Source of the DNA: Rhodocyclales bacterium
GTDB taxonomy: Bacteria; Pseudomonadota; Gammaproteobacteria; Burkholderiales; Rhodocyclaceae
DNA length: 64,000 bases
Reading direction: 5' to 3'
Assembly: GCA_016235745.1 (NCBI GenBank)
Contig: JACRJA010000062.1
Location: 1-64,000, forward strand
Shown: one piece after another, positions 23,935 through 35,751 of the stretch
Layout: each line of letters starts with the position of its first letter
Position numbering within the stretch: position 1 is the stretch's first letter
Program-made: the position numbers and the translations under genes
Notes under the pieces: model-generated
What the model saw: only the letters and a program-made list of their open reading frames with translations
The model's database searches: none
Told to the model about the DNA's origin: nothing

Positions 23935-24756
23935 TTACCATGCCGTCCGCCCCGGAGGTTGGCAAACCGGGCAAAAGAAGGTGCTCCGCCCGCCCTGCAC
24001 CACGCGCCGCACCGGTGCGCCGCAGCGCGGACACGGCTCCCCTTCGCGCCCATACACCGAAAGCCGGCCGCGGTATTCGCCGCCCTTTCCGGCCACGGTG
24101 CGGTGATCGCGCAACGTCGTGCCGCCAGCGGCGATCGCCGCCTCGAACACCGCCCGCAGCGCCGCCAGCAACCGCGCCCAATCCTCCTCGTCGAGCGTAC
24201 CCGCCGGCCGGTCTGGAGCAATGCCGGCGCGAAAGAGCGCTTCGCAGGCATAGATGTTGCCGGCGCCCGCCACCACGTCGCCCGAAAGCAGCACCTCCTT
24301 GATCGCCCGCCGTCGCCCCTGCACCCGCTCGCGCGCAAACTCCGGCGTGAGCCGCGCATCCCACGGCTCCAGCCCCAGGCGCGCCTCCAGCGCCCGCTCG
24401 GCGTCCGCCTCGAGCGGCAGGATGAGGCCGAAACGCCGCGCATCGCCATAGCGCAACAGATGCTCTTCGAAGAGGAAATCCACGTGATCGTGCCGCCCCG
24501 GCGGCGCCTCCGGCGCCACGAACGTGAAATGTCCGCTCATGCCCAGATGCACGAGCAACGTCCCCTCGTCGAAGCGCCACAGCAGATACTTTCCCCGCCG
24601 CTCCACCCGCAGCAGCCGCCGCCCGACCCAGGGAGCGAGCGAAGGAACCGGCTGGCGCAAGCGCGGCTCGCGCACCTGCACTTCCATCAGCCGCGCCCCC
24701 GCCAGCCGCTCGTCCAGCCCCCGGCGCACCGCCTCCACTTCGGGTAGTTCAGGCAT
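23935..24756 (-). CDS. mutM: Formamidopyrimidine-DNA glycosylase
   Basis: This 273-residue bifunctional glycosylase/AP lyase excises 8-oxoguanine. It begins MPELPEVE, with catalytic Pro2 and Glu3, has LGMSGHF, and ends with a zinc finger (CPRCGAPV...FFCPVCQ). The final residues GRTAW are normal in length. A MutT-like Nudix protein is encoded elsewhere in the window, so two arms of the GO system are present. It lies 1 bp after azlD's partner strand start and reads toward the dynamin-like gene. Confidence 0.95.
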   Translation of the reverse strand: MPELPEVEAVRRGLDERLAGARLMEVQVREPRLRQPVPSLAPWVGRRLLRVERRGKYLLWRFDEGTLLVHLGMSGHFTFVAPEAPPGRHDHVDFLFEEHLLRYGDARRFGLILPLEADAERALEARLGLEPWDARLTPEFARERVQGRRRAIKEVLLSGDVVAGAGNIYACEALFRAGIAPDRPAGTLDEEDWARLLAALRAVFEAAIAAGGTTLRDHRTVAGKGGEYRGRLSVYGREGEPCPRCGAPVRRVVQGGRSTFFCPVCQPPGRTAW

Positions 24757-24757
24757 G

Positions 24758-25081
24758 TCACCCTTCCAGATGCTGCAGGGCGAGCAACACCCCCATCCCC
24801 ACGAAGAAAGGCAGCCACGGATTGCGCCAGCGAAGCACCACCAGCGTCACCGCCACCGCCGCAGCCAGACGCGGCGAGAAAAAGTCCAGCGGCTGCCCCG
24901 TGCCACCGACCAGCTCCGGCGCGATCAAGGCGCCCAGCGCCGCCGCGGGCGCGAAGCGCAGGAACCGCTGCATACCCGCTGGCAGGCGCACCCGCTCGCC
25001 GGCGAGCAAAAATGCCCCGCGGGTGAGCCAGGTGGTGAAAAACATCGCGGCGAAGACGCCGTATAGACCCAAGCCTTCCAT
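24758..25081 (-). CDS. azlD: AzlD-family branched-chain amino acid transporter subunit
   Basis: This 107-residue hydrophobic protein has about four predicted membrane segments, including YGVFAAMFFTTWLTRGAFLL and AAAVAVTLVVLRW. AzlD is the small partner of AzlC in branched-chain amino acid export. Its ATG overlaps the azlC stop by one base (TGATG). Confidence 0.85.
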   Translation of the reverse strand: MEGLGLYGVFAAMFFTTWLTRGAFLLAGERVRLPAGMQRFLRFAPAAALGALIAPELVGGTGQPLDFFSPRLAAAVAVTLVVLRWRNPWLPFFVGMGVLLALQHLEG

Positions 25082-25784
25082 CACCCTCTCCGCCGGCGCA
25101 AGGCCGTCATCCGGTCGAACACCACCCCCACCACCAAACCCAGGACCACCGCGGCGATCACCCCCGTGCGCAGCGGCAGGTCCCGCAGCACGAGCGCCGC
25201 GATCCCGGCCGCGAACGCCGTGGCCAGCATCGCCCGGTCGCGGCACAACGGCACCAGCAATACCAACAAAGCGATCGTCCCCATGAACCCCAAGGACCAA
25301 TCCGCCGGCACCCACCCCGCGGCGAAGATCCCCAGCGCCGTCGCCGCCTGCCACGACCCCCAGCACCACAGCGCCGCGCCGGCGAACATCCCCCAGCGCC
25401 GCTGCGGGTCGCGCTCTTCGAGCAGCGACGGCCCCAATACGATGAAGACCACATCGACCAGACCGTAGCTCGCCGCCACCCGCCTCGCCCACGCTTGATC
25501 GTGGAACGCCGGCGATACCGCCGCACTATAGATCACGAAGCGCAGGTTGAGCACCGTCGCGGTGAGCAGGATCAGCCACAGTGGCGCCCCACCCATGAGC
25601 AGCGGCAAAGTGCCCAACTGCGCCGTCGCCGCATAGACGAAGAGATTCATCGCCAGAGACTCCCCCGCCGTCAGGCCGCTCGCGCGCATCGCCAGACCCG
25701 TGGCGATCGCCCAGGGGATGAGCCCCAGCGACACGGTGAAGATCCGGCGAACCCCCTCCCGCATCCCCTCGCGCACGACCGGGT

Positions 25785-25788
<4 letters not shown>
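25081..25788 (-). CDS. azlC: AzlC-family branched-chain amino acid transporter subunit
   Basis: This 235-residue membrane protein has the AzlC signature [34 protein letters not shown] and [14 protein letters not shown]. With AzlD it would export branched-chain amino acids or related compounds. The start ATG 25788 overlaps the ygiQ stop (ATGA), so it is in the ygiQ-azlCD transcript. Confidence 0.9.
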
Positions 25789-27860
<2,072 letters not shown>

Positions 27861-27882
27861 CGTCCCTCGCCCTTCGCCCGCC

Positions 27883-27911
27883 TTGCCGGGCTCCTCGATT
27901 CTCATTATCCT
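27883..27911 (+). promoter_or_regulatory. Promoter of lutABC
   Basis: TTGCCG at 27883-27888, a 17-bp spacer, and TATCCT at 27906-27911 form a good sigma-70 promoter 32 bp upstream of the lutA start. It lies in the 82-bp divergent gap with ygiQ. Confidence 0.55.
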
Positions 27912-27942
27912 ACGCAAAGAACGCTTCTGGAGCGAATCCCCC

Positions 27943-28713
27943 ATGCCCCTGCCCCCCGATCGCGCCGGCACCGTCGGCCTCTTCGCCACCTGCCTGATGA
28001 ACGCGATGCGGCCCAACATCGGCTTTGCCGCCGCGCAGCTCCTCGAAGACGCCGGCTGGCGCGTCGAAGTTCCACGCGAGCAGACCTGCTGCGGCCAGCC
28101 CGCCTACAACGGCGGCGACGAAGACGCCGCCCGCGCGCTCGCCCGACGCACCATCGCCCAGTTCGAAGCCTTCGACGCTCTCGTCGCCCCCTCCGGTTCA
28201 TGTCTGGCCACCCTCAAGCACGACTACCCTCGCCTGCTGCGCGACGACCCCCTCTGGGCCGGCCGCGCCCAGGCGCTCGCCGACAAATCCTGGGAACTCC
28301 TCACTTTTCTCCATGAACGGGGCGGTGCCGAGCGCATCCGCAGCCGCTTCCCCCATCGCGTCGTCTACCACGACAGCTGCTCGGGGCTGCGCCAGCTCGG
28401 CATCCGCGAAGCGCCGCGCGCGCTCCTGGCCCGCGTCGAGGGGCTCACGCTCATCGAGGCCGAAGACCGCGAAGTCTGCTGCGGCTTCGGCGGCACGTTC
28501 AGCGTCAAGTACCCCGCCCTCTCCGAGCGCCTTGCCGAGAACAAGGTGCAGCGGCTGCTCGCCACCCGCGCCGAAGTCGTGCTCGGGGGCGACCTCGGCT
28601 GCCTGCTGCACCTCGCCGGGCGGCTTGCCCGCATCTGCGCCCCGGTGCGCGTCTATCACACGGTCGAAGTGCTCGCCGGCCTGGCCGACGGCCCCGGCAT
28701 CGGCCAAGCTTGA
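27943..28713 (+). CDS. lutA: L-lactate oxidation subunit LutA (LldE)
   Basis: This 256-residue protein has two CCG domains with [11 protein letters not shown] and VCCGFGGTF, plus the intervening [14 protein letters not shown] and [12 protein letters not shown]. LutABC/LldEFG is the iron-sulfur L-lactate dehydrogenase complex that oxidises lactate to pyruvate. A GGAG site lies 10 nt before the ATG. It is the first gene of the operon. Confidence 0.93.
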   Translation: MPLPPDRAGTVGLFATCLMNAMRPNIGFAAAQLLEDAGWRVEVPREQTCCGQPAYNGGDEDAARALARRTIAQFEAFDALVAPSGSCLATLKHDYPRLLRDDPLWAGRAQALADKSWELLTFLHERGGAERIRSRFPHRVVYHDSCSGLRQLGIREAPRALLARVEGLTLIEAEDREVCCGFGGTFSVKYPALSERLAENKVQRLLATRAEVVLGGDLGCLLHLAGRLARICAPVRVYHTVEVLAGLADGPGIGQA

Positions 28714-28727
28714 GAGGAATGCCCCCC

Positions 28728-30134
28728 ATGCAGATCCGCACCCGTGAGTTCGTCCCCCGCGCCACCTTCGCGCTGCACGACCCCAACCTGCAGCGCGCGC
28801 TCGCCAACGCCGCCGGCGGGTTCATCGGCAAGCGCGCCAAGGCCGTCGCCGAAGTGCCCGAGTTCGAGGCCCTGCGCGAAGCCGCCCGCGTGCGCAAGGA
28901 CGAGATCCTCGCCGAGCTCGACCTCTGGCTCGAACGCTACGAAGAGCGGGTGCGCGCCGTGGGCGGCCAGGTCCACTGGGCGCGCGACGCCGAAGAAGCC
29001 CGCGCCATCATCCGCGCCCTGTGCGCCCGCGCCGGCGCCAAGACCGTGGCCAAGGGCAAATCCATGGTCTCGGAAGAAATCGGCCTCAACGAAGCCCTCG
29101 CCACCGACGGGCTCGAAGTGATCGAGACCGATCTGGGTGAATACATCGTGCAGCTGGCCAAGGAACCCCCCTCGCACATCATCGCCCCGGCGGTGCACAA
29201 GACCAAGGAACAGGTCGCCGAACTCTTCGCCGAGCACCACGGCACCACCCCCGAGCCCACGGTCCCGGGCCTGGTCACCGAAGCGCGCGAGCAGCTGCGG
29301 TGCCAATTCTTCCGCACCGACGTCGGCATCACCGGCGCGAACTTCCTCATCGCCGAAACCGGCGCCTCGGTCATCGTCACCAACGAAGGCAACGGCGATC
29401 TCACCCAGACGCTCGCCCGCGTGCACATCGTCACCGCCGGCATCGAGAAGGTCGTCCCCACGCTCGAAGACGCCACCCTCTTCCTGCGGCTGCTCGCGCG
29501 CAGCGCCACCGGCCAGGACAGCGAAACCTACACCACCTACTCCATGGGCCCGCGCCGGGCCGACGACCCCGACGGCCCGCAGGAATACCACGTCGTGCTC
29601 GTCGACAACGGCCGCAGCCGCATGCTCGGCGGCCCCTGGCGCGAAATGCTGCGCTGCATCCGCTGCGGCGCCTGTATGAACCACTGCCCCGTCTATGGCG
29701 CCATCGGCGGGCACGCCTACGGCTGGGTCTACCCCGGCCCCATGGGCTCGGTCCTCACCCCCCTCTTCGTGGGGCTCGACACTGCCTACGACCTCCCCAA
29801 CGCCTGCACCCTCAACGGCCGCTGCGGCGAAGTCTGCCCGGTCAAGATCCCCCTGCCCGATCTCATCCGCGAAGTGCGCCACGCCCAGCAGCGCGACGGC
29901 CTGCACCCCCCGGCCGAGCAGCGCGCCAAGGCCCTGTGGCGGCGCGCCGCCGAACGCCCCGCCCTGTACCACGGGCTCGAGCGCCTCGCCGTGCGGCTCC
30001 TCGCCACCCTCGGCCAAAACGGACGCATCCGCCGCCTGCCAGGGCTCTCCGCCTGGACGGACGCGCGCGACCTCCCCGCCCCCGCCGGGCGCACCTTCCT
30101 CGAACTCTGGCACGCCAAAGGCCGCGACCAATGA
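28728..30134 (+). CDS. lutB: L-lactate oxidation iron-sulfur subunit LutB (LldF)
   Basis: This 468-residue protein has an N-terminal LUD domain (KGKSMVSEEIGLNEAL, IVTNEGNGDL) and two C-terminal 4Fe-4S motifs (CIRCGACMNHCP and LNGRCGEVCP). I start at ATG 28728, with AGAGGA upstream; ATG 28719 is in frame and adds three residues. It overlaps lutC by ATGA. Confidence 0.93.
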   Translation: MQIRTREFVPRATFALHDPNLQRALANAAGGFIGKRAKAVAEVPEFEALREAARVRKDEILAELDLWLERYEERVRAVGGQVHWARDAEEARAIIRALCARAGAKTVAKGKSMVSEEIGLNEALATDGLEVIETDLGEYIVQLAKEPPSHIIAPAVHKTKEQVAELFAEHHGTTPEPTVPGLVTEAREQLRCQFFRTDVGITGANFLIAETGASVIVTNEGNGDLTQTLARVHIVTAGIEKVVPTLEDATLFLRLLARSATGQDSETYTTYSMGPRRADDPDGPQEYHVVLVDNGRSRMLGGPWREMLRCIRCGACMNHCPVYGAIGGHAYGWVYPGPMGSVLTPLFVGLDTAYDLPNACTLNGRCGEVCPVKIPLPDLIREVRHAQQRDGLHPPAEQRAKALWRRAAERPALYHGLERLAVRLLATLGQNGRIRRLPGLSAWTDARDLPAPAGRTFLELWHAKGRDQ

Positions 30135-30820
30135 GCGCATCCGCCCCCCTCGACCCCGCCCTCGCCGCCCGGCGCCGCGACACCGTGCTCGGCGCGATTC
30201 GCCGCAACCTTGGCCGCGACACCGCCCCGCCCGCCCCCGAAGCCCCCCTGCCGCCCGCGCACCCGCGCCTTGCCGTGCCCGACGAAGATCTGGTCCAACG
30301 CTGGCGCGAGCGCTGGGACGCCCGCGGCGGCACCAGCGCCCTCGTCCCCACGAAAGAAGCCGCGGTCGAGCACCTCGTCGCCTGGTGCCGCGAGCACGAC
30401 CTCCCCGCCCCCAGCCACGCCGCCCGGCCCCTGCTCGAACTCCCCTGGCCCGCCGACTGGCACCTCGACCCCGGCCCCGCCGGCATCGACACTCAGAGCG
30501 CCGTGAGCCTCGCCTTCGCCGGCATCGCCGAAGTCGGCAACCTCGCCTTCCTCTCCGGCCCGGCAAGCCCCGTCACCCACCTCTTCGTGCCCGACAATCA
30601 CTTCATCCTGCTGGAGGCCGCCGCCATCGTGCGCCACTTCGAAGACCTGTGGCAGCGCCTGCGCCACCACCTCGCCCCCGCCGGCGGCGACTGGCGCGAG
30701 CGGCTGCCGCGCACCCTCAACTTCGTCGCCGGCCCCTCGCGCACGGGCGACGTCGAACAGACGATCCAGCTCGGCGCGCATGGACCGAGACGGGTGCATG
30801 TGGTAATTTTCACCGACTGA
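30131..30820 (+). CDS. lutC: L-lactate oxidation subunit LutC (LldG)
   Basis: This 229-residue LUD-domain protein contains AGIAEVGNLAFLSGPASP and ends with RVHVVIFTD-like beta strands, typical of LutC/YkgG. It completes the lactate utilisation complex. Its start overlaps the lutB stop. The first 40 residues are proline- and alanine-rich. Confidence 0.92.
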   Translation: MSASAPLDPALAARRRDTVLGAIRRNLGRDTAPPAPEAPLPPAHPRLAVPDEDLVQRWRERWDARGGTSALVPTKEAAVEHLVAWCREHDLPAPSHAARPLLELPWPADWHLDPGPAGIDTQSAVSLAFAGIAEVGNLAFLSGPASPVTHLFVPDNHFILLEAAAIVRHFEDLWQRLRHHLAPAGGDWRERLPRTLNFVAGPSRTGDVEQTIQLGAHGPRRVHVVIFTD

Positions 30821-30835
30821 CGGAGGGAAATCTGC

Positions 30836-31678
30836 ATGAGCGACCAAGCCTACACCCCGCCGCGCGTCTGGCAATGGGAACAACCCAGCGGCGGACGCTT
30901 TGCCAGCATCAACCGCCCCGTGGCCGGGCCCACGCACGAAGCCGAGCTGCCCGTGGGCCAGCATCCCCACCAGCTCTACTCGCTCGGCACGCCCAACGGC
31001 CAAAAAGTCACCATCCTCTTCGAAGAACTGCTCGAAGCCGGCCACGCCGACGCCGAATATGACGCCTGGCCCATCGACATCACGAAAGGCAAGCAATTCT
31101 CGACCGGCTTCGTGGCCATCAACCCCAACTCCAAGATCCCGGCCCTGCTCGACCGCAGCACCGATCCCCCGACGCGCGTGTTCGAATCGGGTGCCATCCT
31201 GGTCTATCTGGCGGAGAAGTTCGGTGAATTCCTCCCCTCTTCGGGCGCTCCGCGGGCCGAATGCCTGTCCTGGCTCTTCTGGCAAGTAGGCTCCGCGCCC
31301 TACCTGGGCGGAGGCTTCGGGCACTTCTACGCCTACGCCCCGGTCAAGCTGCAATACCCCATCGACCGCTTCGCCATGGAAGTCAAGCGCCAGCTCGACG
31401 TGCTCGACCGCAACCTCGCCGAGCGCCGCTTCCTGATCGGCGACGAATACACCATCGCCGACATGGCCATCTGGCCCTGGTACGGCGGCCTGATCCTGGA
31501 AAACCTCTACGACGCCGCCGAGTTCCTGCAGGTCCACACGTACCAGAACGTGGTGCGCTGGGCCAACGAGCTCGCCGAACGCCCCGCCGTCCAGCGCGGC
31601 CGCCGCGTCAACCGCATCCGCGGGCCGGAAGCGCTGCGCCTGCCCGAGCGGCACGGGCCGGAAGATTTCGGGCGCTGA
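30836..31678 (+). CDS. yghU: YghU-type glutathione S-transferase (disulfide reductase)
   Basis: This 280-residue protein has an N-terminal thioredoxin-fold domain with the motif GTPNGQKVTILFEELLEAG and a C-terminal helical domain with GQVGSAPYLGGGFGHF-like and YTIADMAIWPWYGG segments, as in E. coli YghU and YfcG. These use two glutathione molecules to reduce disulfides or organic peroxides. GGAGGG lies 8 nt before the ATG. It follows lutC by 15 bp and may be its fourth cistron. Confidence 0.88.
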   Translation: MSDQAYTPPRVWQWEQPSGGRFASINRPVAGPTHEAELPVGQHPHQLYSLGTPNGQKVTILFEELLEAGHADAEYDAWPIDITKGKQFSTGFVAINPNSKIPALLDRSTDPPTRVFESGAILVYLAEKFGEFLPSSGAPRAECLSWLFWQVGSAPYLGGGFGHFYAYAPVKLQYPIDRFAMEVKRQLDVLDRNLAERRFLIGDEYTIADMAIWPWYGGLILENLYDAAEFLQVHTYQNVVRWANELAERPAVQRGRRVNRIRGPEALRLPERHGPEDFGR

Positions 31679-31690
31679 AGCGGCCGCTTC
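31677..31690. terminator. Perfect 14-bp palindrome at yghU end
   Basis: GAAGCGGCCGCTTC overlaps the yghU stop codon and lies in the 56-bp gap between convergent yghU and the helicase of the two-gene island. The stem is short with no loop or U-tract, so a terminator role is only a guess. Confidence 0.25.
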
Positions 31691-31734
31691 TGCCGGCCTC
31701 TTGCCCTGGTTTTTCCCTGATCAGACGGCGGCAG

Positions 31735-34700
31735 CTAAATACATTCCTCTGCCATGGTATCTGCCGTTTTTGCCAACAGCAGCGTATTCAACAGGTTCAG
31801 CTCGTTCGAGGCCATGAAGTAACGGTCGTCAAACACGAGCTCCATCCTGAGGGGGCTGACCTGCCCCACCACGGCAACCCAGGGAAACGACTCGTATCGA
31901 GGCAGTGGCGGAATGATCGCTGAGCCCGCGTTCAGCGTCTGCCCCAAGGCTTCATGCCAAAGAGGCTGATCTTCAAGGTAGAACGGCTTTCCTTTCTCCT
32001 GCAATTCAGAATGAATGAAGAAATGGCATTCTGCCGGAACGGCGATCCAGGTATTGGGGGATTTCAGGTCCTTGAGCGTAAGAAATACTTTACCCTCATT
32101 CTTCCCCTTGCGTTGCAGCAGTTCCAGCAAGCCCTTTGCAGCGTTCTTCATGGCTCGCGGGTACTGCCCCTCTTCAATGATTTCACGGAGTTGGCCGATG
32201 AGTTTGTGAATTTCGCCCGTAATCTCGTTTTCATAACCATCGAATTCGAAGATTTCCTGTTTGTCGAAGTTTTCCCATGATTCCAGCACGACCGGCCCAG
32301 AAAAATAGATATGCTCGGCAATGCTGGTACCCCCAGAGGCATTGGTCAGGGGCAGCAGGGGGCTGATGGGATTGGTCACCATATCGATGAGTTGTTTCAT
32401 GTAGGACGCATCGAACACCGAGCGTTTGTCCGCATCACGTCTTGCCACCGCATTTAGCCGTAAGCGGCAGAACATGTTCTCTACATTGCTTGCTGCCTGT
32501 GCAGCGGTCGCCTTGAGCAGGTGCCTGATGTCCGATCCCGATCCGGACCCCTGCCCGGCTTTCGCAGCCACGAAGAGCCTTGCTTCCCTCACGAATTCAG
32601 CCACGTACTGCGACATGACGCTGATGAATTCTTCGTCACCAACCCCGCCCACGGGCACCAGCGCCAGACGCTGCCTGAGGCCAGCATCCCCCGTGATTCG
32701 CGTGTAGATGCTCGCACGCAGCATGACCAGTAGCGTCATCAAATCGAGGCACTGGCGCAACCATTGCCGCTTGTCGATTTCCCCGTCGCACACCAGATAA
32801 TCATTGACCAGCATGACGAGGTGCCTCGGCACCGTGTCACCGGACACGAGCGCTCCGGTCTCGTCCCTGTACATACCGCGGCCCCGGTAGATGAGCTGGG
32901 CAATTTCCATGAGCGCGGCTTCGATGTTGAACCGGGGCACGTTCGCGATGATCCAGTCGGTTAGCGGGAAAGACACCCCTCGCGCACCCGATGAAGTCAT
33001 GAGAAAGACCTTCACCGCATCACGCACCTTGGGGTCGACCAATTGCCGACGGCGCCAGCCGGGAACCGAAGAATCCAGGATTTGGACGCTGTCGTTGTTC
33101 AGACCATGGCGATCGAGCGCATCCTGATCCAGCATCAGGACATCGTCGGAATTCGTGTTGCTGCCGCGATTCGTCAAAAACTGGCCCAACAGCCGCAAAA
33201 ACATCTTGTCCTGGGCAAAGTAGATGACCTGGCGCGCGCCCGCATCGAGCGCCCTGAGAATGTAGCGGAGCGCGCTGTCAAGGGCCGATTCTTTTGCTTT
33301 TTCCCGAATGGCCTCGCGCGGGCTTTGCAGTTTCCCATAGTGCTGTTCCCGTGTGCTCATCTTCGGGATCACCGCCTCGATCTCGACGCGGTAGTGCAGG
33401 TGCAGTTCGCTTGCCGGAAAACTATTCGTCATGACGTGCAGCGTATCGCGCCTGGCACCGCCAATTTTCACTTTCGTTACCGCCAGCCTGAAGGGCTTCT
33501 GGCCCTCCGACCTCGACACGAGCACCTTGTCCGGGGCGCGATCCCCGGCATTGAGGTAGCGATCGAGCACCACCTCGTTGCCCAGAGACGCATCCGAGAC
33601 GATGAGTAGCACCGTAAAGGGACTGGGCTCATCTTCGAAGCAGTCGATGAACTCACGCTGAAGCCACGATGCGATGGTATGGACGAAGCCCGCGCCCGCG
33701 CCATCTCCGGCGAGCTCATCGACCATGACCACGATCGTGGGCATGCGTCTGGCAAACACCCTGCGTTCTCTAATGCCCGCCATGGTGCTGGCTTTGTTGT
33801 CGAACAGGCAGGAGAGCTTATCGACCGTGGTTTTCCCCTGTTCGAGCCGACGAAATCCCTGCAACGCTGCCGTGAGCACCAGGCGGTTGACCTCGGGGTT
33901 TTCTTTCAGAATCTCCTTCGACACCTCCGCCATACTTTTGAGCACGCCGATGAGCGGCTGATCCTTGACGAGATCCTCATATTCGGAAATCGTTTTCTTT
34001 CGCTGCCGCGCCGCAGGATGGCTGGTGTCGATCTCCTGCTCCTCTTCCGGATCGATGATGAGGATGGAGCCCTCGGGTTTCTTGAGGTTTTGTACTCCAT
34101 CGGCCACCACGGCCCCTTCGATGTGACGCGGCCTATCCAGCCCCTGCTCTACGCGGTTTTCGTGCCAAGACTTGGCCGACGCAATGAGGTCAGCGTTGGT
34201 GGTGATCGTCAAGATGCCGGTCGGCTCGCCGTCCTTGCGGGCCAGGCTCTGGGTCACGTCGCGGTTGATGACGACGCGCGGGCTGAAGTAGAGGAAAAGA
34301 AACCCGTCCTCTTTCTTGCTCAAATAGGAACGAACGGCGGTCGTTTTGCCAATGCCGGGGTTTCCTTCGAGCGCGATCACGTTGAGCCTGCCAAGTTTTG
34401 CTCTGCGCATCCCAGCAACGATGCTTACCGCATGAACGTCACGAAGGGAAAGCTTACCCTCGTCGCCCATGAACTCCCGCATGACGTCACCGATGACCTG
34501 CCTGGGAGATCCCCCAAAATAATGCTGCAGCTCGGGGCTCTCGTCGACAAGCGCCATGGCCTCGTCCAGGGTGTACGTCTGGGTGGGGTTGAAAAACTTC
34601 GCGACGCGCTCATCGAACTCGAAGCTGTGTTTTTTGCCTGGCTGGGGCATCTCGCGAAGGTTTTTCATCCCGGCACGCAACTCATTGGGCAGCTTGTTCA

Positions 34701-35751
34701 ACATGCCCTTGAAGGCGCGCTCGATGAGCTGATCCAGTCCCTGCGGGTTTGTATCATCTGGCTTTTCCGTATCGCGGTACGCACGGGCCATCTGTTCCAT
34801 CAGCGAGCGCCGCGCATCGGGCGCCCCCTCGGGCTTGAACGTTGCGCTCAGGCTCTCTAGCCCATTGGGCGTGATGGCAAGGGCGCGCACCTGGCAGGTA
34901 CGCTCCTCGAGTAGCCCGTAGGAGCGCAGAAGCTCTACCGTGGTCTCTGCATATGAGCACGCCTGGCACAGCTTGTAGAGCGGTTTGTTTTCGCTGGTCA
35001 GCGCTCCCAGGTACTGCTCGATATCTTCGGAGAGCTCGAAATTCTCCCCGCTGACCTCTGCCACCACGCGCGCAAAGACGCCGCGCGAGTCAACGATTCG
35101 GCGGTGCCTGATCAGTTCGTCGAGGTGCGCACCCTGCTCACGGAAATTGCCAATGCTTCCCGGCATATCGTAGGAATATTCCTGAACGAGGAGGTAATCC
35201 TCTTTGGGCGCTTCGAACCACAGCAGAAAATCTGCGTTCGCAGGCTGCCCTTTGCGCGACCAGTGAGGGTCTGCAAAGTCAGGGAAATTATGCTTTCGTT
35301 TTTTTTCGGAAGAGAGATGCCGGAGCAGTTCCCGGTGAAAGTCCTCGCGAATCCTCGCCTTTGCGTCTTCATCCTGCGTCGATTCCCCCGGAAGGACCAG
35401 GGGACACCAGAGCGCCTTGATCCTCAAGGCATCGGGGTTTCTGGCAAAATGCGTGCGCACAGCCTTCAGGTACTCGCGCATGGCCGTATAGCCCATCCCA
35501 TAGGCGGTCAGTGCCAGGTGGCGCACGGCAGCCTTGAGCGTCTCCCGCCCGTCCTCGTCGAGAATGTTGAGTTCCTGCGTCAGGGCGCGGGACACGTCCA
35601 GTAACTTGAGCGTTTGCCAACGGTCCAGCCCAGGGCGATCGCGCGTGACGAGCTTCTGCTCGATGAGGCAGGCAAGAACCCCGCGCTTTACCAGGATCTC
35701 ATACGCTTGTCCCCACAGAACCGCCTGCTGATGAAATGGCAAATCACTCAT
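31735..35751 (-). CDS. Large helicase-like ATPase of unrecognised two-gene island
   Basis: This 1338-residue protein matches no family that I can name. Walker A GNPGIGKT lies at 463-470, followed by a motif Ia-like YFSPRVVINRDV. An acidic Walker B-like IVVMVDELAGD lies near 674-683. Motif V-like TSSGARGVSF (919-928) and motif VI-like QLIYRGRGMYR (952-962) are followed by a beta strand near RHLVMLVNDY. The order fits a superfamily 2 helicase, perhaps DinG-like, with a long insert between Walker A and Walker B. Near the N terminus ADFLLWF (D174) and VQEYSYD (E191) resemble PD-(D/E)XK nucleases, but the lysine position is Ser. Start ATG 35751 overlaps the partner stop as ATGA, which rejects a longer upstream reading. 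GC is visibly lower than in neighbours, which suggests transfer. Confidence 0.7.
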   Translation of the reverse strand: MSDLPFHQQAVLWGQAYEILVKRGVLACLIEQKLVTRDRPGLDRWQTLKLLDVSRALTQELNILDEDGRETLKAAVRHLALTAYGMGYTAMREYLKAVRTHFARNPDALRIKALWCPLVLPGESTQDEDAKARIREDFHRELLRHLSSEKKRKHNFPDFADPHWSRKGQPANADFLLWFEAPKEDYLLVQEYSYDMPGSIGNFREQGAHLDELIRHRRIVDSRGVFARVVAEVSGENFELSEDIEQYLGALTSENKPLYKLCQACSYAETTVELLRSYGLLEERTCQVRALAITPNGLESLSATFKPEGAPDARRSLMEQMARAYRDTEKPDDTNPQGLDQLIERAFKGMLNKLPNELRAGMKNLREMPQPGKKHSFEFDERVAKFFNPTQTYTLDEAMALVDESPELQHYFGGSPRQVIGDVMREFMGDEGKLSLRDVHAVSIVAGMRRAKLGRLNVIALEGNPGIGKTTAVRSYLSKKEDGFLFLYFSPRVVINRDVTQSLARKDGEPTGILTITTNADLIASAKSWHENRVEQGLDRPRHIEGAVVADGVQNLKKPEGSILIIDPEEEQEIDTSHPAARQRKKTISEYEDLVKDQPLIGVLKSMAEVSKEILKENPEVNRLVLTAALQGFRRLEQGKTTVDKLSCLFDNKASTMAGIRERRVFARRMPTIVVMVDELAGDGAGAGFVHTIASWLQREFIDCFEDEPSPFTVLLIVSDASLGNEVVLDRYLNAGDRAPDKVLVSRSEGQKPFRLAVTKVKIGGARRDTLHVMTNSFPASELHLHYRVEIEAVIPKMSTREQHYGKLQSPREAIREKAKESALDSALRYILRALDAGARQVIYFAQDKMFLRLLGQFLTNRGSNTNSDDVLMLDQDALDRHGLNNDSVQILDSSVPGWRRRQLVDPKVRDAVKVFLMTSSGARGVSFPLTDWIIANVPRFNIEAALMEIAQLIYRGRGMYRDETGALVSGDTVPRHLVMLVNDYLVCDGEIDKRQWLRQCLDLMTLLVMLRASIYTRITGDAGLRQRLALVPVGGVGDEEFISVMSQYVAEFVREARLFVAAKAGQGSGSGSDIRHLLKATAAQAASNVENMFCRLRLNAVARRDADKRSVFDASYMKQLIDMVTNPISPLLPLTNASGGTSIAEHIYFSGPVVLESWENFDKQEIFEFDGYENEITGEIHKLIGQLREIIEEGQYPRAMKNAAKGLLELLQRKGKNEGKVFLTLKDLKSPNTWIAVPAECHFFIHSELQEKGKPFYLEDQPLWHEALGQTLNAGSAIIPPLPRYESFPWVAVVGQVSPLRMELVFDDRYFMASNELNLLNTLLLAKTADTMAEECI

